Below are positions 32,601 to 44,215 of a stretch of DNA of 64,000 nucleotides, piece after piece. The notes below the pieces were generated by a model, which ran no database searches, had not been told where the DNA came from, and worked only from the letters and a program-made list of their open reading frames with translations. Where the stretch lies: positions 124,001 through 188,000 of the forward strand of contig JAFEMH010000742.1 in NCBI GenBank assembly GCA_022495995.1. The letters run 5' to 3'. This DNA is from Adenophora triphylla var. japonica (Eukaryota; Streptophyta; Magnoliopsida; Asterales; Campanulaceae). Numbering within the stretch: the stretch's first letter is position 1; every line of letters begins with the position of its first letter. The position numbers and the translations under genes are program-made.

Positions 32601-32889
32601 GTGGCCCCCAACTTCCTTGCTCGTGTCGAAGTAAGAGAAGGAAGTTAAGTCTTTTGACTGGAGAAGGCTAAGTCGACTTTGAACTTGTCAGACTTATTCT
32701 AACGCAAGAGAGCTAGATTCGTCTTAGGTTTTGAGCTTGAGAGAAATCATCATGATTAAATTCGGGCCGGCTTGATAGTTTGATCGAGGTCGAGAGGAAT
32801 CGTCGACCCAAATGTAAAAGCAAGGTCGAATGAGGTTTAATTCGGATTTTGCTTAATAACGAGATCGACTAAGAGTCGAATCTGTTAGA

Positions 32890-33420
32890 ACGAGACTGCC
32901 CTAAATCTTCAGTCGGACCTGTTTAAGAATGAGGTCGACCTAGGACATCGGTCGAGTCTACGAGACTGCCCTAAATCTTCGGTCGGACCTGTTTAAGAAC
33001 GAGGTCGACCTAGGACATCGGTCGAGTCTGTTAAGGAACGAGACTGCCCTAAATCTTTAGTCGGACCTGTTTAAGAACGAGGTCGACCTAGGACATCGGT
33101 CGAGTCTGTTATGGAACGAGACTGCACTAAATCTTCGATCGGGCCTGTTTAAGAACGAGGTCGACCTAGGACATCGGTCGAGTCTGTTAAGGAACGAGAC
33201 TGCCCTAAATCTTCGATCGGACCTGTTTAAGAACGAGGTCGACCTAGGACATCGGTCGAGTCTGTTAAGGAACGAGACTGCCTTAAATCTTCGGTCGAAC
33301 CTGTTTAAGAACGAGGTTGACCTAGGACATCGGTCGTCTGTTAAGGAACGAGACTGCTCTAAATCTTCGATCGGACCTGTTTAAGAACGAGGTCGACCTA
33401 GGACATCAGTCGAGTCTATT
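32890..33420. repeat. Tandem array of about 70-79-bp units next to the PPT
   Basis: Seven copies of a unit with ACGAGACTGCCCTAAATCTT, GACCTGTTTAAGAACGAGG and TCGACCTAGGACATCGGTCG start near 32903, 32971, 33048, 33117, 33196, 33274 and 33349. It occupies the 3' UTR of the minus-strand element. Confidence 0.93.
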
Positions 33421-36400
33421 TACGATAATATTGTGGTCAACCAAGAGTTGGTCGATGACGAAGTTTGACTCGGTAATGGCCAGCTCCTTGAGATCAACTT
33501 GAGCCAAAGCAATACTTTATTTGAACGGATGGAGATGGAGAGTGCCCTCCTATAATTGCCTTGATTGGAGTCAATTTTAAGTGGCCCCCATTCTTTTGCC
33601 ACAAATAGCTATGGGACCATGCTTTTGAATATATCTGTCTCCACTTTGTAATGCCAAGGAACATTCCTCCCTTTCTTATTTCGCACAGCTGGAGATCGAC
33701 TTGCCTAGGTCGGAAGGTTGACCAGAAAAACGTGTTGAGAGTGCGCTAGCTGGAAACTGAGACGAGTGAATCAATAGAATTTTGCACCTTTTCTGAAATA
33801 GAAGGTTAAGTTTGGGTTTCACCGTAAATGACAAAGAGAGATCTGAGCTTTGGAGACCCAACCAGTATGTGCCTGACCAGGCGGTTTCAGGTCGCCGATA
33901 TTCAGTAGTGTGGTCATTTATGCTCGACCTGCGAACTATTAGAGTGATATTGGCTATGTTTGTTCGTCATTGTTGGCCGTTAGCTCGAGCTTCAGTATTG
34001 ATTGCATGGTCGACGCCTAAATTCACAGATTCCGCTTGCAATGTTCGTGGTTGCTCGCCTAAATTCTACCCGTTGCTTGAACTCGTGCTGGTGGTCAGAT
34101 TTCTTATGTTGCTCGCACCATATTTCGAGCCGCCTCCCACTTATTCGACTAAAGTCCCCAAAGAAGAATATTTGGCTGGTTGTTTGTGTGAGACTGCTGT
34201 GGTTTTTTGTTTTCCAGCAACTCATAAGTGTTGATGCCAGAGAATGTCCTCACGACGACTTCTTTCCGTGATCTAAAGAATGTGCTCGAAACTTTCGGAT
34301 CATATCTCATTGTTGTGATCAGCGCATTTTATTTGACACCCTTGAACTTGTTGGCGATAACTTGACTGCTCAACTAGCCCACATCCTTGTTAACTTTTTG
34401 GTTGCCTCCTGCCTTTCTCAATAGAAGAAGGGATTGGAATTCTCGCATGGCCAGTACCAGATATTGGTGCCCTTTTAGTTATGTGCCTGTCTTCTAATCG
34501 AGTAAGGATGTGCGCAGCTTAGCTTTCTTTCTCGTTCATCATTATAATCGATTCCTCTGAATATTGAAATTCGTCTTCGGAACGAGAGTGGAGAGATAAC
34601 CCTGAAGGCAATTTTCTTGTTGCTTGTGGAGTCAGTCTCTGTGTCGTGATCCCTGTCATGCCTTTTTCTCTGCTTGCCGACCTATTCCATATTGTGGGCT
34701 ATCATAGTTGAAGTAACGGGCTGGCCTGCAGCTTGGGGACATGGAAATTGGTCTTATTGTTCGAGCTTAGTGATGCTTCGAAGGATCATTTCCATGGTAT
34801 GCCTTGTACAACCTTTTTGTGTTAAAAAGGCAGACTGCTTGTGCGAATAAGGACCCCTGTTACTTGTCGTGCGCCTGCAATTTGAGCATGGGTGTGTGTA
34901 GCTTGACGGGATTTCTTGTCGAATGTTGAGAGGTGGGCTGCTATATTTGCTCGCTGGCCCTTTGTTCTCCTTGATTATTGTTGCCTGATAAGGGGTAAAA
35001 ATGGGACTGCTCCATTGACAATCGAGTTTGTATACCGTTATCTTTATTAAGTCGTTTGAGAACTCAACTATGGCTTCCTTTGATTACAATATGCTCGGTA
35101 GAGCTCGTTGGTTAGGCTCGTTGTTGTCATGTTTTTCTCAAACATTTACTTTGTGCATATGATTGCTCGGCTTATGTGCTTGGAAGTTGGAAGGCCTGCT
35201 CGGCTTTCTTGTTTTCCTCGATTATTGTTGCCATGCACAAATGCAAATAATCAGTCAGAGATACATGTAGTATAATTTGTAAATAGTATATATAAGCACA
35301 TTGTTATGCTGTAATTTGGATTCAGAAAACTGAGTATAGATGTGAAACTGATGCACCTGATGAAGGTTATTTGTGCTTGAGGGTCGGAAGGCCTGTTTGC
35401 CTTCACGAATTGTTTTCAACACTTCGACTTTTCTGACACAGGAACATCCGTTGGTGACAAGTTCATCGAAGGGCAGAGCAAAAGTTTAGAAAACGGATTC
35501 AATGAAGCTTATTTTAAGATTTTGAAAAACCAGACTTTTGATCAACTTTGACAAATAAACTGTTCTGATCCAGAAACTTCCAAAAGACGCAAAGGTACTC
35601 GTTGGAAAGGTCTATGTGTCTACTTTCATACAAAAAAATCGGTTCGTCGTTTAGAGGTCTAGAAAGGGAGATAAGGCAGTTTTAGTATAGATAGTTCAAG
35701 CAGTCTGCATACAGACAGTCAACATGTCATAGTTATTTGTCTTGGGCGATCATAGGTGGTTGAGATCGTGTTCGCCCGCTATCAACCTCATGGAGAGGCA
35801 ATGAAGGCCTTTTGGTGTAGTTCTTGCAGCAAGCTTAACAAGAAAAGTTGCCTCAATCTTCTGCGTTCTAACTATCTCTTCAGCATTGCTAGTCATTGCA
35901 CGAAGCTTCTTGGTCATTGTAGAGCAATCACCATAAATACACTTGGCTTTTGACAAGGTGATCTCCATCCCCTTCATCCTCTACAGTCTACAGAGCCCTG
36001 AAGATTACAGTGTTTTGAACCAGTCATAACTTGACAAGCCAATAGAGGGTTCATTAGCTTGACCCCACATCTCAACTCGAGTCCGACTAGCAAAATGTTG
36101 TTATCATGGAACTGAATTTAAGATCTTAATAGGTGTTCATTGCTAGCCAGTAATTGACAAAATCCTTTTAGACAAATCAGAATCCTTGGTTGCAGTCAGC
36201 AATTGTCGAAAAGGAAGACAGTGGTAGAAGTTGCTCTGGGCTTCGTGCTCGTCCTGCAAGTGTGTTCGTCCAGCCATAGTACTTTGACAAGTGAGTTGGT
36301 TTTCACGATGCACTTCAACTCTGGTAGTTCAAGCATGGTTACATCCTTCTCGGCCTGTTATATTGCTTAGCTTGTGATTTACTTTCTTCGCATGCCGATG

Positions 36401-37787
36401 ATGATCGTGGCTCTTACAGAGTGCTAAAGGGATTGCTCACTTGTTCGTGCAAAGAGGCGAGATGTTACTAGTGCTCCATGTTGCCGAGTTGCTTCATTAA
36501 TCTTAAGAGCTAGCACCCACTCTGGATGATCAAAATAAGGTAGAGTTGGCTCAGTTCGAGGTCTTGTTTCGAGCCTGATTGGAGTGGGTTCTGATTGACA
36601 TTGCTTTTGGTTTGATCTAGGTCGGATACAGAAGGCCATGATTTCATCAAGTAAAAGCCTCCTGGTTCGAGATCTTGAGCCATCGTTGTATGGACGCAAG
36701 TCTGTGTGTTACTTCTATCAATAGAGTTGACTCCATGACATGTGTGGCAGCTTGACAAGGCAATTCCCATGGTGCCTGCCAACAATCAATAATTAGAGCA
36801 ACATTTGTATGACAAATCCCTCATTATTGAGCATACACCTTTGGCATATTATGTAAGCAATTCGATTTCCTGTGCAAGTGTTTTCATGACAGACAACAAG
36901 GTTGTGATGTGCAAATTGTAAATATCGACAGGAGATTTGGAAAGATTACACCTGATATGTAGTATGTATTGGATTGTTGTGTTCTCTCTGCTGGCTAGTT
37001 CGAACATGGTTTTTAACAACTGTCGAGATTGTGCCCGAGGCTTGTTGTTTAGTGCTGAACATTCTGGCGGAATTCAATGTTCGTTCGTTGTTCCAGGTGA
37101 ATTCATTGTTCTAGCTCTCACCCTTATCTATCACGGTTGAGGACCGTTTGTTGCGATCCAGCTGAGAACTGCAATGATGTCTGATGCATGACCCTTTGAT
37201 TCCTTTCTTGCTACAGATGAGATCTATCAATTTCATTTTTCTGATTGCGCCTCTACGAGCTTATCTGGTCAGGTTGTCGTGCTCCTTTTTTTTTTTTTGA
37301 TGGTCCTCTGTTGACGATCCTAGTGTTAAGCAACCCATTTCAATTTGCTCGAAGGTCGAGCATTGCTCGGCCCGATATAGTTTCTCGGTGAATGTAGCCT
37401 ATTGTTCTCTAGTTCGTCATTTCGAGGATCGATGGATTAATTGATGTGCTTGGCGATTAACGAATCAGATCTGTTTTTGCCAACTTCACGGGCTTGGTGA
37501 CGACGAGATTGGTGCAGTAGTACATGCACATAATTTAGAGGCATCCAAGGCATAGTTAGAGAAAATATTGACCATATATAGTATCCTGTTGGTCAATGCA
37601 TACTTTCCTTTCCAAGCTCTGTTTTATCAAACTATAATTGATCATGCAATATTCTGTTTTATTGATACACGGATTTTCACATATTCATATATCAATATAA
37701 AAGTGATGCAAGTAAGGAGAAATATGGAGAGAGTACTTCAATGGAAATAAATCACCTGGTCAATGAAGAAGGTCGTGGCCCAATTAA

Positions 37788-38210
37788 GGGGGTTTTTGTT
37801 TTTTTTAAGTGATAAGTCTTGAAATCGATTTCGGTTACTGAAATCTACTGAATGATTAAGAGCAAAGAATCGAAATTACGAATTGGATAAGTTTATTTGA
37901 TTTTGTATCTGAATTCATTATCTCAAAATGCTTAAAAAAAATAAAAAAAAATTAAAAAAAAATAAAAAAAAACCCAAACGTAAATGCAGTGAACAGTAAA
38001 TGGTTTAAAAAAAAATTAACATAAACCAAGCATGAACAGTGCGTTTTAAGAGGCTTTCAGCACCATTTTTACCTCTTAAAAATCAGTGGCTTTTAAGAGG
38101 CATTAAGGCTGAAAAAAAAAAAAAAACCAAACACACTTAAAGTGTTTTACCTCTTAGAATTAAGTGATTTACCTCTTAATAAGAGGTAAAATGAAAAAAC
38201 AAAAGCCCCC
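37788..38210. mobile_element. MITE inside the LARD-like element, TSD TAA
   Basis: The ends GGGGGTTTTTGTTTTTT and AAAAAACAAAAGCCCCC are inverted and flanked by TAA (37785-37787, 38211-38213). The body has repeated CTCTTAA/TTAAGAG palindromes and poly-A tracts. It fits a PIF/Harbinger-type MITE. Confidence 0.8.
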
Positions 38211-38534
38211 TAAGAACTGGTCACAAATTGCCCTTCTGAACAATTTTTTTTTTTGGGCTCTTCCCTCTTTCGTTTTTTGGCAGCCAAAAACTGTTGTTGA
38301 TAGTGTTTTGGTATAAATCAACCTCTGTTTGCAACCCGTTTCATCGAAAAACGTCTATTTGAGGTAGATCTAAGTCCTTCATAAATTATTGTATTATTGT
38401 TTATGCCCTCGCCCACATGGGGAAACGGAGGGGACTGTTTGACCTAATTTGAATGGAGATATTATTCCTCATCCGCGTTTCAATTTTATTTCCATCGTCA
38501 AACGTTATTGTCCGCCGTTTGCTATAATTTCGTT

Positions 38535-38550
38535 CCCGACAATGGAACCA
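38535..38550 (-). other. Primer-binding site of the LARD-like element, tRNA-Glu type
   Basis: Minus-strand TGGTTCCATTGTCGGG starts three bases after the LTR terminus. It resembles the complement of a plant tRNA-Glu 3' end (TGGTTCCGTTGCCGGG) with two mismatches. Confidence 0.7.
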
Positions 38551-38553
38551 AAC

Positions 38554-38977
38554 TGATGATGCATAAAATGGGTGATACCGTGGGTACCTAATCAGTCGGG
38601 AACGCGGCGTTGGATTCCTGGACGAACGAACAGACGATCTGCAAAACAGACATCGTTAGGGCGCGGGGAGTAACCCCGCGCAAACCCTCCGGCGTGAGAA
38701 TAAGCATCTGTGTATGAAGAGATGATATAAACCGAGAGAGAGGCATATTATATTTTGGGTAGAGAGAATGTGTGTACCTTTTTTGGGGTGAGATTACTCC
38801 TTATATAGGACTAGGATGAGAGATATAATTGTAGTAGGATTGCATGAGATTTCTAGAATCGTGGATCAGATTGTGTAGGAGATCAAGTACGCGTATAACT
38901 CCTGACTTGTAGGAATCCTGTTATGGAAAAGAATTATAAGCACGTTCTGACTCTGTAGGTCGACGTATGTATTGTAG
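38554..38977 (-). repeat. Truncated 5' LTR of the LARD-like element
   Basis: It matches the first 424 bases of the LTR at 31749, apart from a few substitutions and a 13-base GC-rich indel near 38668, and stops at ATTGTAGG, where the sequence switches to an inverted copy of internal sequence. Confidence 0.85.
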
Positions 38978-39354
38978 GCGAGCAACCACGAACATTGCAA
39001 GCGGAATCTGTGAATTTAGGCGTCGACCATGCAATCAATACTGAAGCTCGAGCTAACGGCCAACAATAACGAACAAACATAGCCAATATCACTCTAATAG
39101 CTCACAGGTCGAGCATAAATGACCACACTACTGAATATCGGCGACCTGAAACCGCCTGGTCAGGTACATACTGGTTGGGTCTCCAAAGCTCAGATCTCTA
39201 TTTGTCATTTACGGTGAAACCCAAACTTAACCTTCTGTTTCAGAAAAGGTGCAAACTTCTGTTGATTCACTCACCTCAGTTTCCAGCTAGCGCACTCTCA
39301 ACACGTTTTTCTGGTCAACCTTCCGACCTAGGCAAGTCGATCTCCAGCTGTGCG
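38978..39354 (+). repeat. Inverted copy of internal sequence 33680-34058
   Basis: Reverse-complementing 33680-34058 gives this block with few differences (shared AGCTAACGGCCAACAATAAC-like, AAACCGCCTGGTCAGG, CACGTTTTTCTGGTCAACC). The junction at 38977 lies in a TAGG(T)CGAG microhomology. The orientation places it as the plus-strand internal piece upstream of the next 3' region. Confidence 0.9.
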
Positions 39355-39356
39355 AA

Positions 39357-41292
39357 ATAATAACGTTTTGAAAAAAGTAAAATTTTGGCGAGATGCCACT
39401 GTTTTAAAAAGTTTTGAAAAAGTAAAATTTTGGCGAGATGCCACTGTTTTGAAAAGTTTTGAAAAAGTGAAAGTTTGGTGAGATGCCTCAGTTTGAAAAG
39501 TTTGAAAAGTTTTGAAAAAAGAAATTTTGGCGAGATGCCACAGTTTGCAAAGTCTTTGAAAAGTTTTTGGAAAATGAAATTTTGGCGAGATGCCACAGTT
39601 GGAAAAGTTTTCGAAAAGTTTTGAAAAAAGAATGGAAGGGCTTACATCCCGAACTGTCCGAAGGGTTCGCATCCAGAACTGCTCATGTGACAAAGTTGAT
39701 AAAGCGGCCCCAAAGTTGATAAAGCGGCCCCAAAGTTGAGTTGCTGCTAAAGCTGCGACAAAGTTGATAAAGTGAAGGTTGCCGCCAAGAAAGCCCAAAA
39801 AAGTCCTGGCAGAGGCCGGGCACAACGGGATCTGCGCTTGCAGACTCGGGAGTCCTGGCAGAGGCCTGGCTCAGCTCCTAGCCTAGCTTGAGTGGCGAAG
39901 CTCCTAGCCTAGCCTGAGTGGCGAAGCTCCTGTGACCTGGGGAGGGACCCAGGCACCCAGAAAGTCCTGACAGAGGCCAGGCACAGAAAGTCCACGTTGA
40001 GTAGCGTATTATTGGCGCAGATTTGATTAGCGTTCTTGGTAGCGCGGTTTCGAGTAGCGCAGTTTTGAGTAGCGCGTTCTTAGTAGCGCGGTTTTGAGTA
40101 GCGCGTTCTTGGTAGCGCGGTTTTGAGTAGCGCGTTCTTAGTAGCGCGGTTTTGAGTAGCGCGTTCTTGGTAGCGCGGTTTTGAGTAGCGCGTTCTAGAG
40201 TAGCACAGTTTCGATTAGCGCGGTTTCGATTAGCGCATTTGTGATTGTCGCGTTCTAGTTAGCGCGTTTGTGATTGTCGCATTTTAGTTAGTGCGGTTAT
40301 GGTTGTCACGTTTTAGTTAGCGCATTTGTGATTGTCGCGTTTTAGTTAGCGCGGTTGTGGTTGTCGCGTTTTAGTTAGCGCGATTGTGATTGTCGCGTTC
40401 TAGTTAGCGTGTTTGTGATTGTCGCGTTTTAGTTAGCGTGATTGTGGTTGTCGCATTTTAGTAAGCACGGTTGTGGTTGTCGCGTTTTAGTTAGCGCAGT
40501 TGTGGTTGTCGCGTTTTAGTTAGCGCGGTTGTGGTTGTCGCGTTTTAGTTAGCGCGTTTGTGATTGGCACGTTTTTAGGCTTTGATAAGTGTGGTTTGGC
40601 CAAGTGTGGCCTTAGTGCTGTTTTTGAGCCAAATGTGGCCAAGTGAGTTTGGCCGCGAGTTTTGGTTTGGGCCAAGTGAGTTTGGCCGTGAGTTTTAGGC
40701 CAAGTGGTTTGGGCACAGAAGGACCTGGCTTAAAGGTGACAGGCACAGATGGACAAGGAATATAAGTCACCGCGAAGCTGAGTAAAGCTGAAGGGCGAGA
40801 AGCATAGCTAGGGAGTGAGGCTGCCTAAAGACAAGCCTCACTCTTTTGAAGGGAGTAGTATGTATATAGAGATAAAGGGCGTAAAGTGAATCTTCGATAA
40901 ACTATCGAAGCAAAATGCAGTAGGCGACATATAAAGTGAGAGATCAAGGTAGAAAAATGAACGCAAAAAATGAAAATTCAAAGCAAGTTAAAGAAAGTAG
41001 ACAATATCATTCAAGTTAAAGTTAAGGATAAGTCGCAGATCGCGACGACCGAAGTACGAAAAGCGAAGTTAAAAAGACAAGAAATGATTGAAATAGGAAA
41101 GAAAAAAGAGAAAATGCAAAAAGTTGAAGTAAAATGAGAAGTCGGTAATGAAAAGGTTGGAAGGATCAGGGAAATCGACGTATGTTGTGTACCAGGGAAG
41201 TTGACTCGATGTGATAAGAAATATTTTGTTATGAATATTATTTTACTCCTCAGCTCGATCATGAATAATCGAGCTAAGGAGTCGGGGGCTTC
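39357..41292 (+). mobile_element. 3' non-coding region of a plus-oriented Tat-like element, with tandem arrays and PPT
   Basis: In order: six copies of a roughly 45-bp unit containing TTTTGGCGAGATGCCAC (39375-39600), small direct repeats (AAAGTTGATAAAGCGGCCCC; AGCTCCTAGCCTAGC), then two 29-bp arrays (40010-40200 and 40220-40580), a non-coding stretch, an 8-bp-stem hairpin (AGCTCGAT/ATCGAGCT, 41262-41285) and the PPT AAGGAGTCGGGGGCTTC ending at 41292. No ORF is supported. Confidence 0.75.
40010..40580. repeat. Two adjacent 29-bp satellite-like arrays
   Basis: The first array is built on GTAGCGCGTTCTTGGTAGCGCGGTTTTGA. The second is built on GTCGCGTTTTAGTTAGCGCGGTTGTGGTT. Both have 29-bp periods and share the AGCGCG core, so the second looks derived from the first. 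About 18-20 units in total. Confidence 0.93.
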
Positions 41293-42345
41293 TGATGCTG
41301 CCATAGCAAAATATTTCCCGTTAAATGTTTACCCGACCCAAGTTTCAATATGGTCTATAGGGGGCCCTATTTTATGAGTATAGGGGGCCCTATTTTATAA
41401 GGATATCGTTAAAGTATGGCTATTGTTCCGTTTGTCGCCTGGTGGTGCTAGTACCTCGGCAAAGGTTGGGTTCTGGGTTGTAGCCTATGGTTTGGTTTCC
41501 CCATATTATATGTTGTGATATATGCCGCATAATACGTGTTATTTCTATATGCCGCACATTATATGCTATGTGATATATGCCGCATATTATGTGTTGTATG
41601 ATATATTTATGTATTATATGCTATATGCTGCATGTTGTATGTTTATGACTATGATTCTAGCCAAAGTTATGTTTATAGTTATGGCTTTGGTCCCGGTTAT
41701 CGCCAGTGGCTTGGTTCCTGCATGTGGGATGTTGGTTCCCGCTTGTGGGATGTTGGTTCCCACATGACGGATGTTACGATTGTTACATGCCGCATGTTAT
41801 GTGTCGCATGTTAGGGTTATGCCGATGGTTTTAGCCAAGATTATGTTTATATGGCTATGGCTTGATTCCCGCATATGGCTTGGTTCTCGTATGTTATATG
41901 TCGCATGACGCATGATTTAAGCTGTACGTTGTATGTTAAATGTTATATGTTAAGTCTTTTATCAGATTTCCCTCCAATGATGGCGTGACACGTGGCAAGT
42001 GAAATTGACAAGGGTGATGATTTGTTGGCCCTATAAATACTCCCTCCATGGCCATTTGTGAGGTATGTTAATATGGAGTTTTTCTCCTCTTCTCTCTCTC
42101 TCTCTCTCTCTAGAAATATATATATATTGTGTTATGAATCGGATTAATGATTCTCACGCCTGAGGGTTTTTGGGGGGAAAAGCCCCCCACCCTAACGGTG
42201 TTTTCTCTTGTAGGTCCCACCTTATTTCGGACCTCAAGGAGCGTGCTTATCCAGATCGGACGCCGTTGCTACCCCGGTCAGTTCCTGTGCAACACATTTT
42301 TTCGTGGCGCATCAAGTTCTCTCCAAGTGCCACGAAACTTTACAA
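41293..42345 (+). repeat. LTR of the plus-oriented Tat-like element (right end uncertain)
   Basis: It starts TGATGCTGCCATAGC right after the PPT. It contains repeated ATATGCCGCAT-type motifs (41515-41820), a TATA-like CCTATAAATAC at 42029-42039, a (TC)n tract and the CTCACGCC/GGG leader also seen in the LTR at 50195. The right edge is unclear: a tRNA-Asp-PBS-like GACGCCGTTGCT lies near 42259, a CA end near 42296, and TTTACA before TTGGTATCAG at 42342. Confidence 0.65.
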
Positions 42346-42479
42346 CTTTGGTATCAGGTTCAAGGTTCATAAAAGCAATTGTTTGCTCGATATTAAATTC
42401 AAAAACACCATCATTGTGGGTGCTCTTATGGGGTGTGTTAAAGCTTCTAGTTGACTTGCATGGAGTGAGTGAAAGCTTA

Positions 42480-42690
42480 CGGTTCAAACCGCGATTTGAG
42501 ATCGGACCAAATTAAATTATGCAGTTTGGTTTGAATTTCATGATTGTTTTATTTCGATTCGGTTTCAAATATTAGCAAACCGTATGGTTTACTTTGTTTG
42601 ATTTGTGGTCTGAACTTCTCATACTAAACCAAATCGAACTGAACCAAACTAAATTGCGATTTGAAATCGCAAGGTCGAACTGCCAAATCA
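42480..42690. repeat. Palindromic TTTGGTTTGA/TGAACCAAAC-rich stretch
   Basis: TGCGATTTGA, CAGTTTGGTTTGA and their complements (TGAACCAAACTAAA) repeat with inversions, like hAT-type MITEs rich in AAACCG motifs. Boundaries are not resolved. Confidence 0.4.
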
Positions 42691-44158
42691 AACTATGAGT
42701 TCCGTTTTGGTCTTCTCAAGTTCAATGTCACGTTTAGTGAGCATGACCTCAAGTTTAGCTATTGGATCTTTTTGGTTGTCATTTTCAGTGGTGACCTCTT
42801 TAAGATCACTTTTAACGTTGAAAGTTCAGTAGAGAGTTTCTCAGTTACCTTTTCAAAAAGGGCAATCTTTTCTACACGCTTTTCCCAATCGACATATAGT
42901 TCAGCATAAGCATCAAGAAGTTTTTGATAACTTCCATCATCCTATTCTCCATTCTCTGTTTTCTTATTCAGCGAAGAGTTAAAACAGTATACCACAGAGT
43001 CAGAAGATGTGATGGTAGATGTGACTACATATGAAGCTACATCAGATTGATGTTCATGACTTGGAGGCGAGATTTCCATGATTGCTAAGTTTAGCGATTC
43101 ATCTTCGTCCCCACTGTCACTAAGGGTCGCACAAAAGCTCATCCCCTTTTTCTTCAGAGTGTTGGCACATTCATTGGCATAATACCCAAAGCCTTTACAG
43201 GATCTACATTGAACAGTTTCGGATCTGTTCTTAGTAAAACTAGTAGGTTTGTTGAAACTACTCTCAGTATCCTCCTTTGGTTTTTCAAAAGTATTTGGTT
43301 TTTTAGAAGGAAATTTGTTGTCCCTTTTATTTTTAAGAAAAGATGTAAATTTTTTAGTTAAAAGGGCAACATCTTCAATTTCCAAATTTGAAGTATCAAT
43401 TTCATTTGAGATTTCTTCAATCTCTTTTGGTACTGTGGATACTCTAGAGAGAGCAGAAGCAAGAGCAACACTTTCAGCTTTATGTTGTTGCTGAATAGAT
43501 GTGTTCATCCAAACATGGTTAGCTTACCCACAAGAGTATCTAAACCCATGGTTGTAGTATCATGTGCTTCCTCAATAGCAGCAATTTTAATATTAAACTT
43601 ATCAGTTACGGTTCTTAACATTTTGCTTACTAATCTAGCATTTGATATAGGCTTACCTAGGGAGAGACATTCGTTTGAGATTTCTCTCAATTTAGCAGAA
43701 TAGCTTTTTATGTAATGTCTCATTCATCCTCAAGTTTTCAAACTTGGTCATGAGAATTCTCAACCTAGTGGCTTTAACACTATCATCACCCTCACAATGA
43801 GCTTGCAAAATATCCCACGCAGTCTTTGCTACATTTTGATTTATTACAAGTCTAAACATGTGTTCATCCACATGACTTGATATAGCACCAAGAGCCTTAG
43901 AATTATAGTTAGCAAGGGTGACTTCATCAGTGGTCCAATCTTCCTCCTTTTTGACTTTGTAAACTTTTTCGGAGGTTTCCCCCTCTTCATTACTTTTAAT
44001 TTCAATCTTAGGAGGAGACCATGGAATAATTATACTAAGCCATGCTCCTTCATCAATTGCTTTGATGAAGAGACGCATCTTAATTTTCCAAATAGCATAG
44101 TTAGATCCATCTAAAATCGATGGACGGTATTGATTCAAGTTCACGTGTCCTTCCATAA
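42660..44158 (-). pseudogene. gag: Ty1/copia gag fragment with long coiled-coil tail, minus strand
   Basis: Reading starts at ATG 44158 (MEGHVNLNQYRPSIL-DGSNYAIWK), with the copia gag core (AWDILQAHCEGDDSVKATRL). After frame changes near 43710 and 43505, it reads a CCHC knuckle (CRSCKGFGYYANEC, near 43200-43160), then FCATLSDSGDEDE and a coiled-coil region down to about 42660 (KVTEKLSTELSTLNVKSDLKE). Two frameshifts and a stop make it inactive. No protease, integrase or RT follows: the element is truncated on its 3' side. Confidence 0.85.
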
Positions 44159-44198
44159 TGACCACTCTTTCTTGGATCTCACTCAGTGAATTCGAGTG

Positions 44199-44215
44199 GA
44201 GCTCTGATACCAATT
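44199..44215 (-). other. Primer-binding site of the minus-strand copia element
   Basis: Minus-strand TGGTATCAGAGCTC lies between the LTR end (CTTTCA-AT) and the gag leader; initiator-Met tRNA type. Confidence 0.88.

Larger units (their letters stand above)
31749..38977 (-). mobile_element. Non-coding LTR retroelement (LARD-like, Tat-related), minus orientation, 5' LTR truncated
   Basis: On the minus strand: 5' LTR (38977-38554, truncated), PBS, about 5.9 kb without any pol or gag reading, tandem arrays, PPT AAGTTGGGGGCCAC (complement of 32601-32614) and 3' LTR (32600-31749). The PBS resembles the tRNA-Glu type of the Retand-like element at 50195, and the PPT is nearly the same as that element's AAGTCGGGGGCCAC, so a Tat-type relative is inferred. 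The lack of any coding motif over 6 kb suggests a large non-autonomous derivative. The 5' end is joined to foreign sequence at 38977/38978. Confidence 0.75.

Noticed and set aside
33812..34271. 140-codon ORF in the LARD-like element as a possible gag
   Set aside because: No gag, zinc-knuckle or protease motif; overlapping frames are open on the same and opposite strands, and the inverted copy at 38978 does not preserve it.
40010..40580. CRISPR-like array of 29-bp repeats
   Set aside because: The repeats are head-to-tail without unique spacers, diverge gradually and lie in a plant retroelement 3' region; no cas genes are possible in this context.
42147..42515. 122-codon ORF crossing the LTR end
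   Set aside because: It begins inside the LTR leader, crosses the uncertain border and has no domain; probably chance.
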